From: Meiothermus sp.
GTDB taxonomy: Bacteria; Deinococcota; Deinococci; Deinococcales; Thermaceae
Length of the DNA stretch: 49,015 bases
Assembly: GCF_025060375.1 (NCBI RefSeq)
Contig: NZ_JANXCG010000080.1
Location: 1-49,015 of the forward strand
Reading direction: 5' to 3'
Part shown: positions 1-8,237 of the stretch, piece after piece
How the letters are laid out: each line of letters starts with the position of its first letter
Numbering within the stretch: the first letter of the stretch is position 1
Notes under the pieces: model-generated
Seen by the model: the letters and a program-made list of their open reading frames with translations, nothing else
Database searches by the model: none
What the model was told of the DNA's origin: nothing
Made by a program: the position numbers and the translations under genes

Positions 1-425
1 AGCTGCGGGTTTACGAGATGACGCAAAACCCCGTGGCCCGGGAGATGATCGGCTACCTCCTGGTGCGGGGCGGGGTGCACGCCGCCGCCTACGGCAAGGC
101 CCTGGAAAGCCTCACCGGGGTGGAGATGACCAAGCTGCTCCCCATCCCCCGGATTGACAACAGCAAGTTCCCTGAGGCCAGGAAGTACATGGAGCAGGGC
201 TTCCACAAGAACCTCTACCGCTTCAGCCCCTCGGACTACCAGGACCTGGGCCTCATCTGGAACGGGGCCTCCCCCGAGGACGGGAGCCCCGTGGTGGTGG
301 TGGATGGGCCTCCTCAGGGCGGCCCGGTCTTTGACCTTGGCCACGACGCCGCGGAGTTCGCCCCCGAGTTCCACCCAGGCGAGCTTTACGAGATCGCCAA
401 GAAGCTCTACGAGAAGGCTAAGTAA
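1..425 (+). CDS. Manganese catalase, C-terminal part (5' truncated by window edge)
   Basis: Non-haem dimanganese catalase, which disproportionates hydrogen peroxide to water and oxygen. Only the last ~140 residues are present; the open frame runs in from base 3 without a start. The segment VAREMIGYLLVRGGVHAAAY carries the Glu and His of the four-helix-bundle metal site, and the tail (GPPQGGPVFD to FHPGELYEIAKKLYEKAK) matches the extended C-terminal arm that I recall for the Thermus thermophilus enzyme. The internal ATG at 18 is not the true start. A hairpin follows the stop at 440-466. The family is clear; only the missing N-terminus is unknown. Confidence 0.95.
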   Translation, partial: LRVYEMTQNPVAREMIGYLLVRGGVHAAAYGKALESLTGVEMTKLLPIPRIDNSKFPEARKYMEQGFHKNLYRFSPSDYQDLGLIWNGASPEDGSPVVVVDGPPQGGPVFDLGHDAAEFAPEFHPGELYEIAKKLYEKAK

Positions 426-439
426 GCGTGGCCTACTCA

Positions 440-472
440 CCCCAGCCGTGCAGAGGCCGGCTGGGGTGGTTC
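440..472 (+). terminator. Hairpin after Mn catalase gene
   Basis: CCCCAGCCG (440-448) pairs perfectly with CGGCTGGGG (458-466) around a 9-nt loop, 15 bases after the catalase stop codon. It is followed by TGGTTCC rather than a clean T-run, so termination is probable but not certain. Confidence 0.6.
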
Positions 473-494
473 CTTGCGGTTAAACTTAGGCCGT

Positions 495-1409
495 ATGAGC
501 TGGTTGCAGCGCCTCCGCGAGGGGCTTAGCAGAACCCGCGACAACCTGGCAAAGGCCATCCCCTGGGGCAAAAACCCCGAAGAGGTGCTGGAGGAGCTGG
601 AGTTTGCCCTGATCGCCGCCGACGTGGGGGTTGAGGCCAGCCGGGAAGTTCTGGAAGAGGTGCGGCGGTCGGGCAAGAAGGATCTCCGCGAGGCCCTGAA
701 GCAGGCCTTGACGGTGCAGCTCGAGCCCGACGCCTTCCGGGCTAAAATCCGCAGGGCTGGTTTCAGTCCAGACGCCAAGAAAAGCGTGGTGGAGCCAAAA
801 GGTAAGGTAATCCTGATGGTGGGGGTCAACGGGGTGGGCAAGACCACCACCATTGCTAAGCTGGGCCAGTACTACCAAAATCAGGGCAAGCGGGTGATGT
901 TCTGCGCTGGGGACACCTTCCGCGCCGCCGGGGGAGCTCAGCTTGGGGTCTGGGGCGAGCGGCTGGGCATTCCCGTCATCCAGGGCGCTGAGGGAACCGA
1001 CCCCGCTGCGCTGGCGTTTGATGCAGCCTCGGCTCGAAAGGCCCGGGGGTTTGACCTCCTGCTGGTGGACACTGCCGGGCGTCTGCACACCAAGCGCAAC
1101 TTGATGGAGGAACTGGCCAAGGTCAAGCGCTCCATCGGCAAAGCTGACCCGGGTGAACCCGGCGAGGTCTGGCTGGTACTGGACGCCATCACCGGTCAAA
1201 ACGGCTTGGAGCAGGCCAAGAGGTTTCACCAGGCGGTGGGGCTTACCGGGGTTGTTGTGACCAAGCTCGACGGCACCGCCAAGGGGGGTGTGTTGGTGCC
1301 CATCGTGCGCACCCTGGGGGTGCCCATCAAGTTCATCGGTGTGGGCGAAAGGGCCGAGGACCTGCAGCCCTTCGACGCGGGGGAGTTTGTGGAGGCCCTT
1401 CTTGGCTGA
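495..1409 (+). CDS. ftsY: Signal recognition particle receptor FtsY
   Basis: SRP receptor GTPase that docks ribosome-SRP complexes at the cytoplasmic membrane for co-translational insertion. The 304-residue protein has the N helical domain (about 1-95) and the G domain: P-loop GVNGVGKTT at 110-118, DTAGR at 192-196 and TKLDGTAKGG at 256-265. It lacks the long acidic A domain of Escherichia coli FtsY, as is usual in Thermus. The ATG at 495 gives the start MSWLQRLREGL; the upstream in-frame TTG at 474 lies next to the catalase terminator and is less likely. Ffh would be the closest alternative, but the short length and absence of an M domain exclude it. Confidence 0.97.
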   Translation: MSWLQRLREGLSRTRDNLAKAIPWGKNPEEVLEELEFALIAADVGVEASREVLEEVRRSGKKDLREALKQALTVQLEPDAFRAKIRRAGFSPDAKKSVVEPKGKVILMVGVNGVGKTTTIAKLGQYYQNQGKRVMFCAGDTFRAAGGAQLGVWGERLGIPVIQGAEGTDPAALAFDAASARKARGFDLLLVDTAGRLHTKRNLMEELAKVKRSIGKADPGEPGEVWLVLDAITGQNGLEQAKRFHQAVGLTGVVVTKLDGTAKGGVLVPIVRTLGVPIKFIGVGERAEDLQPFDAGEFVEALLG

Positions 1410-1460
1410 GCTGTGGCTGCGCGCCCAGGGATGAACGCGATGGGCTATAGTAACCGAGGG

Positions 1461-2378
1461 ATGGTTCTGCTGGTTCCCGAGTCCACAGAGGCCGAGCACC
1501 TGGTGGGGTTGCCGGAAGGGGTGCGGCTGGCCTACTTTCCCAAGGAGGGCCCCCTGCCTGAGGAGGCCCTGGAGGCTGAGTTCGCTGTAGCCCCTTACGG
1601 CGGGGCTCGAGCCCGGCGCTTTCTCGATGAGCTGCCCAACCTAAAGCGGTTGAAGGTGGTGCAGACCCTCACGGCCGGGGTGGACTGGATTCTGCCCAGA
1701 CTCCCTGCTGGTGTGGTGCTTTGCGACGCGGCCGGGGTGCACGATGCCCCGGTGGCGGAGTGGATTGTGGGGGCTATTCTTGCTGCCTACAAGCGCTTTC
1801 CCGAGTTTCGCGACGCCCAGCGGGAAGGGCGATGGGCCTACCGGTGGGTGGAGGACCTCGAGGGGGCCACGCTGCTGTTCCTGGGCTACGGCTCCATTGC
1901 CCGCGCTACCGAGGCCCGCCTGGCCCCTTTTGGGGTTTCCTTTCTGAGGGTAGCCCGCACCGCTCGGGATGGGGTGTACACCCTAGATGAGTTGCCGGGG
2001 TTGCTCCCCCAGGCCGACGTGGTGGTGAACCTGTTGCCCCTAACGCCGTTCACCGAAAGGCTCCTGGGCCGTGAGCACTTTGCTCGGATGAAGCCAGGGA
2101 CCCTTTTTGTGAACGCCGGACGGGGCAAGACCGTGGACCAAGAGGCTCTGGTGGAGGCTCTTCGCTTGGGTAGGGTGCGCTTTTGCAGCGATGTAGCCGA
2201 CCCTGAGCCGCTTCCCGAGGGACATCCCCTGTGGTCGCTTCCTGGGGTTTTTCTCACCCCTCACGTGGCCGGTTCTACCCCTAAGCTCTTTGAACGGGGC
2301 TTCCGCCTGGTGCGCGAACAGGTGGCCCGTTACCTGCGGGGCGAACCCCTTCTAAACGTGGTGCGGGAGGGCTACTGA
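1461..2378 (+). CDS. D-isomer-specific 2-hydroxyacid dehydrogenase family protein
   Basis: NAD(P)-dependent oxidoreductase of the D-2-hydroxyacid dehydrogenase family, 305 residues; the substrate (glyoxylate/hydroxypyruvate, phosphoglycerate or other) cannot be read from the sequence. The nucleotide-binding loop is FLGYGSIA, followed by the family signatures NAGRGKTVDQEALVEAL and TPHVAGSTP with the catalytic Arg and His. The ATG at 1461 is chosen because it gives the natural N-terminus MVLLVPES and is preceded by CTATAGTAACCGAGGG, which could be a -10 element close to the start. Its 3' end overlaps the convergent uvrC gene by 7 nt. Confidence 0.85.
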   Translation: MVLLVPESTEAEHLVGLPEGVRLAYFPKEGPLPEEALEAEFAVAPYGGARARRFLDELPNLKRLKVVQTLTAGVDWILPRLPAGVVLCDAAGVHDAPVAEWIVGAILAAYKRFPEFRDAQREGRWAYRWVEDLEGATLLFLGYGSIARATEARLAPFGVSFLRVARTARDGVYTLDELPGLLPQADVVVNLLPLTPFTERLLGREHFARMKPGTLFVNAGRGKTVDQEALVEALRLGRVRFCSDVADPEPLPEGHPLWSLPGVFLTPHVAGSTPKLFERGFRLVREQVARYLRGEPLLNVVREGY

Positions 2379-4168
2379 CCGGTTGGCGGGTTTGGGAGGT
2401 TCTCCAGGGCCTTCAGAACGGCCTGGGCGCTGCGCCTATCCATGCTGGGAAGCCGGGCTAGCTCCTCTAGGCTGGCCGCTTTGAGTTCCTCCAGGCTGGA
2501 GAAGTTTTGCAGCAGGGCCTGCTTGCGGGCTGGGCCTATACCCTGGATTCCATCAAAGATGCTCTTCAGGGCCCTTCGGCTGCGCTCCTTGCGGTGGAAA
2601 GCCAGTCCGTTGCGATGGGTTTCATCCCGGATATGGATAAGAAGCTGCAGAGCAGGGTGGGTGAGGGGAAGCGTGAGGGTGCGGCCGTCGGGCAGCACCA
2701 GGGTTTCCTCGCGCTTGGCCAGGCCCACCAGAGGGAGGCTCAGGCCGGCTTTCTGGAGGCCCCTCTGGGCAGCCCTTACCTGGCCCAGCCCCCCGTCAAT
2801 CAGGATTAGGTCGGGTATGGCCATCTGTTGCGAAAGGCTGCCGCTGAAGCGCCGCCAAAGGGTCTCCTCTAGGGCCCGGTAGTCGTCTGGACCCTGCAGG
2901 CCACGGATTCTGAGCCTGCGGTACTCGCTTTTTTTGGGTCTTCCCCCCTCGAACACCACGATGGAACCCACTGGGCTCTCGTTCAGAAGGTTGGAGATGT
3001 CATAGCCCTCAATGCGGTAGGGGCGGTGGGAGAGGCCCAGTACCTCCATCAGCCCCTTGAGACCCGGGTGATCGCCCTTGCGTTCCAAAACCCTTAGCTC
3101 GCTCTCGAGCGCGGCCTGGGCGTTTTTCTGGGCCAGCTCAATGAGGCGGGTTTTCTCACCCCGCTGGGGCACGCGCACCTCTACCTTGCGCCCTTTGGCG
3201 CTTAGGAAGGCTGAAAAGGCCTGCTGAGCCTCCAGGGCGAAGGGTAGCAGCACCAGAGGGGGTAGGGGGGTGGCCTCAAGGTAGTAGTCGCGCAGGAAAG
3301 CTTCCAGAAGCTCCGCATCGCTGGCATCCCCAACCCCTTCCACAAAGCGGCTGATCCGCCCCAGCATCTGCCCTCCCCGCACCTGGTAGTGCTGCAGCAT
3401 GGCATACTCGCCGGCTCGAGCAAAGCCTATGAAGTCCAGATCGCCCATCTCCGGGTCGTAGGCCTGCTGGGTTGTGCCAAAAAAGCTCCGAACAGCGGCA
3501 ATCTGGTCGCGGATCTCGGCGGCCCGCTCAAAATCCTGCTGGCGGGCGGCTTCCCGCATCTGCGCCTCTAGGCCTGCATACAGAGCCGCAACCTTGCCGT
3601 CCAGCAGGTCCTCTACCTGCTGTACCGCGGCGCGGTAGCGCGCCGGGTCAGCCCTGCCCACGCAGGGGGCCATACAGCGGCCCATGGCGTGGTTGAGGCA
3701 GGGGTAGCGCCTCCTTCTGAAGGGATAGCCGGAGTTCTTCCTGAGGGGAAAGTAGCGGTCCACCAGGCGCTTGATGCGACGCACCGCACCAGCCTCGGGA
3801 AAAGGCCCCCAGTAGCGGGCCCCGTCGTCCTGTACCCGCCGCACCACCAGGAGCATGGGCCACTCCTCTTTGGTTAGCTTTAGGAAGGGGTAGTGTTTGT
3901 CGTCCTTCAACAAAACGTTGTAGTGGGGGCGGTGGTGCTTGATGAAGTTGGCCTCTAGGAGAAGGGCCTCTACCTCGTCGCGGACCAGGATGAACTCGAG
4001 GCTGGTGGCCTCTTGGGCAATGCGCAGGCCCTTGCCCTCGCTGTGGAAGTAGCTGTTTACCCGAGCCCTTAGGTTTTTGGCCTTGCCCACGTACAGGATG
4101 CGCTCTCCGTCCTTCCATAAATAGACCCCTGGGGCCTCGGGCAAGGGGGGAAGGTCTTCTGGCCGCAT
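2372..4168 (-). CDS. uvrC: Excinuclease ABC subunit C
   Basis: Nucleotide-excision repair endonuclease that makes both incisions around a UvrB-bound lesion. The 598-residue protein has the GIY-YIG nuclease domain (GVY 14-16, YVG 26-28), a cysteine-rich segment (C157, C165, C169) that often holds an Fe-S cluster, a UVR/UvrB-binding motif at about 207-226, the RNase H-like second nuclease domain, and a C-terminal helix-hairpin-helix (GIQGIGPARKQALL). A TAGGAT box lies 8 nt upstream of the ATG, so the mRNA may be leaderless. It is divergent from the small gene at 4235 and overlaps the end of the dehydrogenase gene. Full length with no sign of damage. Confidence 0.98.
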   Translation of the reverse strand: MRPEDLPPLPEAPGVYLWKDGERILYVGKAKNLRARVNSYFHSEGKGLRIAQEATSLEFILVRDEVEALLLEANFIKHHRPHYNVLLKDDKHYPFLKLTKEEWPMLLVVRRVQDDGARYWGPFPEAGAVRRIKRLVDRYFPLRKNSGYPFRRRRYPCLNHAMGRCMAPCVGRADPARYRAAVQQVEDLLDGKVAALYAGLEAQMREAARQQDFERAAEIRDQIAAVRSFFGTTQQAYDPEMGDLDFIGFARAGEYAMLQHYQVRGGQMLGRISRFVEGVGDASDAELLEAFLRDYYLEATPLPPLVLLPFALEAQQAFSAFLSAKGRKVEVRVPQRGEKTRLIELAQKNAQAALESELRVLERKGDHPGLKGLMEVLGLSHRPYRIEGYDISNLLNESPVGSIVVFEGGRPKKSEYRRLRIRGLQGPDDYRALEETLWRRFSGSLSQQMAIPDLILIDGGLGQVRAAQRGLQKAGLSLPLVGLAKREETLVLPDGRTLTLPLTHPALQLLIHIRDETHRNGLAFHRKERSRRALKSIFDGIQGIGPARKQALLQNFSSLEELKAASLEELARLPSMDRRSAQAVLKALENLPNPPTGQ

Positions 4169-4221
4169 CGGGGTTCATCCTAAGGTCAGGGGCGCGCTTT
4201 TTGTGTGACCTGCTCCCCTGA

Positions 4222-4234
4222 TAAACTGGGGGCC
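4222..4234 (+). promoter_or_regulatory. Leaderless-type promoter of the 4235 gene
   Basis: TAAACT at 4222-4227 is followed by a 7-nt gap and the ATG, so transcription would begin at or next to the start codon. There is no Shine-Dalgarno sequence. It is back to back with the uvrC -10 (TAGGAT on the minus strand, 4177-4182). Confidence 0.55.
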
Positions 4235-4627
4235 ATGGGTGCCGGCCACGACGAGATGCTCTACAGGGCCTGGGTTCAGGTTATCGAGTGGATGAGGGAG
4301 TATGCCGCCGAAAGGGGCGTGGCCTTTACCAAGGAGTCCGACTTTCCCGACTTCATCTACCGCATGGAGCGGCCCTACGAGCTGCCCACTACCATGATGG
4401 CGGTCTCGCTCTCCGACGAGCGGGGGGAGCCCTTCCTCTTCGCCTCGGTTTCGCCCCGACACGCCAAGCTCAAGCACATCGCCTTTCGCGTTCCTGGAGG
4501 GCACATCCACCACCACGCCCACTGGGAGGAGGGAAAAGGGCTGGTGTTGGAGGGGAGGCTACCCTTAACCAAGGAGCGGCTTTTCCAGATGGCCGAGCGG
4601 GCTCGAGCCGCCCTGGTCCGGGCCTGA
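4235..4627 (+). CDS. Conserved hypothetical protein, 130 aa
   Basis: I do not recognise a characterised family. The protein is soluble, mixed alpha/beta, with no signal peptide or membrane segment. Visible points are FIYRMERPYELPTTMMAVSL, a segment dense in His (HIAFRVPGGHIHHHAHWEEG) that could bind metal, and a charged C-terminal helix. The ATG at 4235 is preferred over the GTG at 4205 because TAAACT (4222-4227) sits 7 nt before it, the usual leaderless arrangement here. It is divergent from uvrC. The function is unknown. Confidence 0.7.
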   Translation: MGAGHDEMLYRAWVQVIEWMREYAAERGVAFTKESDFPDFIYRMERPYELPTTMMAVSLSDERGEPFLFASVSPRHAKLKHIAFRVPGGHIHHHAHWEEGKGLVLEGRLPLTKERLFQMAERARAALVRA

Positions 4628-4628
4628 A

Positions 4629-5447
4629 CTACCAGATGGCCATTACCCGGGTAGGTCCGCCGGAGGCTCCTTTGTGCTTGGGCCCGCCCACGATGACCAT
4701 GGCCCCGCTGGGCGGCACGTTGGCTAGGTTGGCTAGGTTTTCTAGGCCGTACTTGCCCGCCCCCAGCAGGGTGATGTGGCTTTTGAAGTCCCTGGAGGCC
4801 CCAAAGTCGAGCGAAAGGGTGTCCACCCCTACCCCCACGATGTTTCGCTCCCGCACCAGAAACTCAGCGGCGGCCGGGCTGAACCCCGGGTAGTGCTGCA
4901 CCCCAGCGCTGTCTTGGTTGACGTAGGCTTTGGGGTTGCTGACCCGGTTTTCCCAGCCCGAGTACATGGCTACAAAGGCCCCAGCCGGTAGGCGGCCGTG
5001 GCGGCGCTCCCAGGCCAGGAGGTCATCCACGGTGACCTCGGCGTCGGGGTTGCGGTCGGCCCTGTCCTTGATGTTGACGATTGCCAGCGGCGCAATGAGC
5101 CGGTTTACCGGAAGGTTCTCGGCGGTGAGACCATTTTCCACGAAGTGGGCTGGGGCGTCCATGTGGGTGCCGGTGTGCTCCCAGACCTCCAGGGTGTTGC
5201 CGTAGTAGCCGTCCTTTTTGACCGTGACCACCTCGGTGATCTTCATCGGCCTAGCCCCAGGGAACATGGGGAAGCTAGGCGAGACCACATGGGTCAGGTC
5301 GGCCACGTTGCTGAAGGCTTTTCCGGATACCTGGCCTTGAGCCTTGGCGCTGCCAGCCGCCAGGGCGGCCAGGCCCGCGGCCAGACCCAAAAGCTCCCGC
5401 CTGCTAAGGCTGCTCCCCACCAGGTCCATCACGTAAGGCGCGCACAT
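4629..5447 (-). CDS. Exported cyclase / kynurenine-formamidase-like metal hydrolase
   Basis: Member of the cyclase family (PF04199), which includes KynB-type formamidases and related metal-dependent amidohydrolases. The signature HTGTHMDAPAHF at 91-102 supplies metal-binding His and Asp residues. The N-terminus reads SRRELLG (15-21) then a hydrophobic stretch ending AKAQ, a plausible twin-arginine (Tat) signal, so the mature enzyme is probably periplasmic and folded before export. Two starts are possible: ATG at 5447, with AGGAGGT touching it, and ATG at 5429 (MDLVGSSLSRRELL), which gives a more typical Tat peptide. The substrate is unknown. Confidence 0.82.
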   Translation of the reverse strand: MCAPYVMDLVGSSLSRRELLGLAAGLAALAAGSAKAQGQVSGKAFSNVADLTHVVSPSFPMFPGARPMKITEVVTVKKDGYYGNTLEVWEHTGTHMDAPAHFVENGLTAENLPVNRLIAPLAIVNIKDRADRNPDAEVTVDDLLAWERRHGRLPAGAFVAMYSGWENRVSNPKAYVNQDSAGVQHYPGFSPAAAEFLVRERNIVGVGVDTLSLDFGASRDFKSHITLLGAGKYGLENLANLANVPPSGAMVIVGGPKHKGASGGPTRVMAIW

Positions 5448-5498
5448 ACGACCTCCTAGAGGCCCAAGCCTGCTTCTCGGTAGTGGCTCGGTGCCCCC

Positions 5499-5528
5499 AG
5501 TTTATCGGGTTGTTTGGGCCTCAAGCAA
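5499..5528 (-). promoter_or_regulatory. Promoter of the cyclase gene
   Basis: On the minus strand TTGCTT (5523-5528) and TAAACT (5499-5504) are separated by 18 nt. Unlike many promoters here it leaves a leader of roughly 45 nt, ending in a Shine-Dalgarno-like TAGGAGGT at the first ATG. Confidence 0.5.
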
Positions 5529-5530
5529 GC

Positions 5531-5941
5531 TCAGCTTCGGCGGGGGCTCACCCCTAGCAGGGCTAGGCTGATGAGGGCGAAGGCCAGCCAGGCCTGCAGA
5601 GGGATGGGGAACTGGGGTAGGTACTCCACATTGCAGGGGATGGGGCCCTTACAGACGTTGGGGGCCAGTCCGGGAACCCACAGCTCCAGAAGGTGGTAAC
5701 TGCTCCAGAAAAGCCCCAGCAAGGAAAGGGTGAGGGCGTAGGGCCTCACGCCCGCGTCTCCCCGCCACAGGGCGATGCCCAGCAGGAAGGCCAGCGGGTA
5801 CATGGCAATGCGCTGGTACCAGCAAAGCGTGCAGGGGATAAAGTTGCGCACCTCGGAGTAGTACAGGCTGCCCAGGGTGGCTACCAGGGCCACCAGCCAG
5901 GCCAGGGCCAGCAGGAGGGTGTTTCGCTCGGGGCTCCTCAC
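5531..5941 (-). CDS. DsbB/BdbC-family disulfide bond oxidoreductase
   Basis: Integral membrane thiol oxidoreductase that reoxidises a periplasmic DsbA-like partner and passes electrons to quinone. The 136-residue protein has four predicted membrane helices, the CxxC pair C37-C40 in CTLCWYQR, and the second periplasmic pair C97/C103 (VCKGPIPC), as expected for DsbB. The start is GTG at 5941, preceded on the minus strand by TAGAAT and a 6-nt gap, so it may have its own leaderless promoter inside the end of the upstream GNAT gene (4-nt gap). No dsbA is visible in the window. Confidence 0.9.
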   Translation of the reverse strand: MRSPERNTLLLALAWLVALVATLGSLYYSEVRNFIPCTLCWYQRIAMYPLAFLLGIALWRGDAGVRPYALTLSLLGLFWSSYHLLELWVPGLAPNVCKGPIPCNVEYLPQFPIPLQAWLAFALISLALLGVSPRRS

Positions 5942-5945
5942 AGGG

Positions 5946-6590
5946 TCATTCTACGGGAAGCTCGTAGCGGACAAAGCGGCCGACCACCCGTCCGGGAAAC
6001 TCGGCCTCGCTGCCCGCCAGGCGGAGGAAAGGCCTGGGATGGATGCTGCCCAGCAGGGCCCTGCCCGCTCCCTGACCTAGCCCAACCGGCAGAACCCCGA
6101 CCAGAAGTCCGACCTCTCCCGTGAGGGCAGCCCCAACGGCGCGCCCTTCCGTGCGGACGATGAGGGCGGAGTGGTAGGGGTCTTTCAGGTACCGGCCCAC
6201 TGCCTGTGCGAAGGCCAGCCGCCATGCTTCGGCCCCGTAGGCTTCGGTGAGGATTCGGGCCACCTTCCAGGCTTCTGACCAAGGGACCCGCTCTACCCGG
6301 TGAGGGGTGGGATGGGCCTCTGCGATGCAGAGCTCAAAGGTGGCCCTAGGTCGGTAGCCGGCGGCCAGAAGCGCGGAGGGGTCAGCCGCCTCGCAGAGGG
6401 TGAAGGCCGGAGGCGCTCCCAGGGCCAGAAAGCGGGCCTCTATCTCCCTCTGTGCGGCTGCCTTGTAGCCAAAAGCGGTGTTGGTCAGGAGTAGGGGGAA
6501 TTGGGGCTGGAGCAGGTAGGGAAGGCCTTCTACCTGGCCGGAATGCCTCTTTGAGGCCAGGGATTGGTACAGCGTCCACAGCTTCAGCAT
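5946..6590 (-). CDS. GNAT-like N-acetyltransferase
   Basis: Probable acetyl-CoA-dependent acyltransferase of the GNAT superfamily, 214 residues. Support is the C-terminal pattern AVGAALTGEVGLLVGVLPVG followed by GQGAGRALL, which fits GNAT motif A (beta-strand plus the pyrophosphate-binding Q/RxxGxG/A loop). The N-terminal half shows no recognisable domain. It lies in a minus-strand run with the alpha/beta hydrolase upstream (47-nt gap) and dsbB downstream (4-nt gap). The substrate is unknown. Confidence 0.6.
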   Translation of the reverse strand: MLKLWTLYQSLASKRHSGQVEGLPYLLQPQFPLLLTNTAFGYKAAAQREIEARFLALGAPPAFTLCEAADPSALLAAGYRPRATFELCIAEAHPTPHRVERVPWSEAWKVARILTEAYGAEAWRLAFAQAVGRYLKDPYHSALIVRTEGRAVGAALTGEVGLLVGVLPVGLGQGAGRALLGSIHPRPFLRLAGSEAEFPGRVVGRFVRYELPVE

Positions 6591-6637
6591 TCTCCCAAGG
6601 AATTGCCTCCAAAACCCCCCTCGAGTGTAGGACCGCC

Positions 6638-7426
6638 TTAGGGTATTCCTTGCAGAAAACCCTTTACCGCCTCGAGCACCAGCGCCTCCTTTTCCCGGTG
6701 GGGCACGTGGCCGCAGTCGGGGAGCACCTCCATCCGCGCCGGACCCTGGACCCCGCGTGCGATGCGCTCTGGGAAGGCCACCGAGCCGTATTCGTCGCGG
6801 TCGCCGTGCAGGGCCAGCACAGGGCAGTGCACCTTCTTCAGGCAGGGCTCCAGCGTCCAGGCCCGAAACGCCGGTGCGAGCCAGACCCCCGTCCAGGCCT
6901 CCAGCACCCAGCGGGCTTTTTCGCCGTGCCAGCGTTTTAGCCGAGCGAACTGGGTGGGGTCTTGAAAGCTCTGTTGGGCGGTTTGAATGCCCTGTAGGGT
7001 GCGCTCCTCCACAAAGGCCTGGGCCGCCTCAGCAATCACCGCGCGGCACCGGTCCGGCTGGTGCGCGGCGATGCACAGGGCCATGGCGCCTCCTACGCTG
7101 TGCCCGAAAAGCGCATACTCCTGGAGCCCGAGCTGTGCGGCAATAACGGGGAAGTAGAGCTGGGCCTCCTCGAGGATGAAGTCAACCGAAGGGGGTTCTT
7201 CTCTGGGCGAAGACCGCCCGAAGCCCAGGCGGTCATAGGCCCAGACGGTTCGTCCGGTGGCCTGGGCCAGCGCGGCGGGAAACCCCCGCCAGAGCTCCAC
7301 CGACCCCAAGGAGTCGTGCAGCAGGACGATGGGGGCCTTACGGGATTCCCCCACTGCCCATTGCCGGGCAAAAACCTGCCCACCGGGCACCCTCGCCCTG
7401 TGGTCGCTCACAACGGGGCCCGGCAT
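6638..7426 (-). CDS. Alpha/beta hydrolase
   Basis: Soluble alpha/beta-fold hydrolase of 262 residues. The catalytic triad can be placed: nucleophile S110 in GHSVGG, an acid in HGDRDE (D209 or D211), and H240 in DCGHVPH. The oxyanion-hole segment is LLHDSLGSVELW. It resembles esterase/lactonase-type members such as BioH, RutD or MhpC, but the substrate cannot be assigned. The ATG follows the stop of the upstream lipoprotein gene by 4 nt, so the two are co-transcribed. Confidence 0.85.
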   Translation of the reverse strand: MPGPVVSDHRARVPGGQVFARQWAVGESRKAPIVLLHDSLGSVELWRGFPAALAQATGRTVWAYDRLGFGRSSPREEPPSVDFILEEAQLYFPVIAAQLGLQEYALFGHSVGGAMALCIAAHQPDRCRAVIAEAAQAFVEERTLQGIQTAQQSFQDPTQFARLKRWHGEKARWVLEAWTGVWLAPAFRAWTLEPCLKKVHCPVLALHGDRDEYGSVAFPERIARGVQGPARMEVLPDCGHVPHREKEALVLEAVKGFLQGIP

Positions 7427-7430
7427 GTTT

Positions 7431-8210
7431 TTACCGCAGGAAACCCTGCAGAACCTGCACCACTGAGCGGTCCAGAACCCCTGGGATGCGGGCGCTGAGG
7501 CCCAGTTCCACGCTCACCCCACCCGTGCCCGGCAGTCCCAAAAGGCTCAGGCGGACTTCCCCCCGGTTGCGTCCGCCCGGACCCAGGCCAAGGCTGAGCC
7601 CCCCCTCGGCCACGCTGCGCCCGCCCACCAAGATGCGCAGGGGGCCCTCCAGTGTGAACCCGACGGGGTTGGGGTTTTCCGCCTCCAGCAACAGCCGGAT
7701 GGCTGGGCCCTCCAGGCGAACCTCAGCGAGGCGCAGGGTGGGGGGCTGAAAGGTGAACTGGACGCGCACGTCGCGCTCGACCAGGGTTAGGGGACCGATG
7801 GGCACTACCGCTGGGCCTAGCTGTACCCGCAGCTCCCCCAGCAAGCGTAGCCGAGCGCTTTGCCCTCCCAGCAGGTTGGCCAGCACCCGGGCCCCCTCCA
7901 CCACTGGAACAACCAGGCGGGTTTGGACCTCGCGGCCTGCCCCGGGGAGGATTTCCAGGGCGGGCAGGGCCAGGCGGAGCTGCAGACCGCCCAGCTCCGC
8001 GGTTAGCGCGCTTTCCAGCAGGGGTAGCGTGAAGGGGTTGGGGTTGGTCAGCCGGAGCTGTAGGTCGAACTCGGCGCGGCCGCTGAAAGGGTCTACGGAG
8101 ACCAGGCTGAACTGCAGGAGCTCCACCTGGGGCGGTTGTGGTTGGGTGATCCGGGGTGCGCAGGCACCGAGCAGCCCCAGGCATACCAGACACCAGGCCA
8201 TTCGGTTCAT
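7431..8210 (-). CDS. Lipoprotein with two LEA14/WHy-type domains
   Basis: Predicted lipoprotein: short signal peptide ending in the lipobox LLGAC (Cys17). Two copies of a LEA14/WHy-like beta-sandwich follow, each with the family mark NPNP: LTNPNPF at 55-60 and AENPNPVGF at 178-185. WHy domains occur in desiccation- and stress-related proteins; the bacterial role is unknown. It is predicted to be anchored in the cell envelope. The gene sits between the aldolase gene (27-nt gap) and the hydrolase gene (4-nt gap). Confidence 0.75.
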   Translation of the reverse strand: MNRMAWCLVCLGLLGACAPRITQPQPPQVELLQFSLVSVDPFSGRAEFDLQLRLTNPNPFTLPLLESALTAELGGLQLRLALPALEILPGAGREVQTRLVVPVVEGARVLANLLGGQSARLRLLGELRVQLGPAVVPIGPLTLVERDVRVQFTFQPPTLRLAEVRLEGPAIRLLLEAENPNPVGFTLEGPLRILVGGRSVAEGGLSLGLGPGGRNRGEVRLSLLGLPGTGGVSVELGLSARIPGVLDRSVVQVLQGFLR

Positions 8211-8237
8211 GTTTAGAGCTTACCGGAGGGGGTTGGG

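Noticed and set aside
486-1499. 337-aa minus-strand open frame opposite ftsY
   Set aside because: Antisense shadow of ftsY; composition is unlike a protein.
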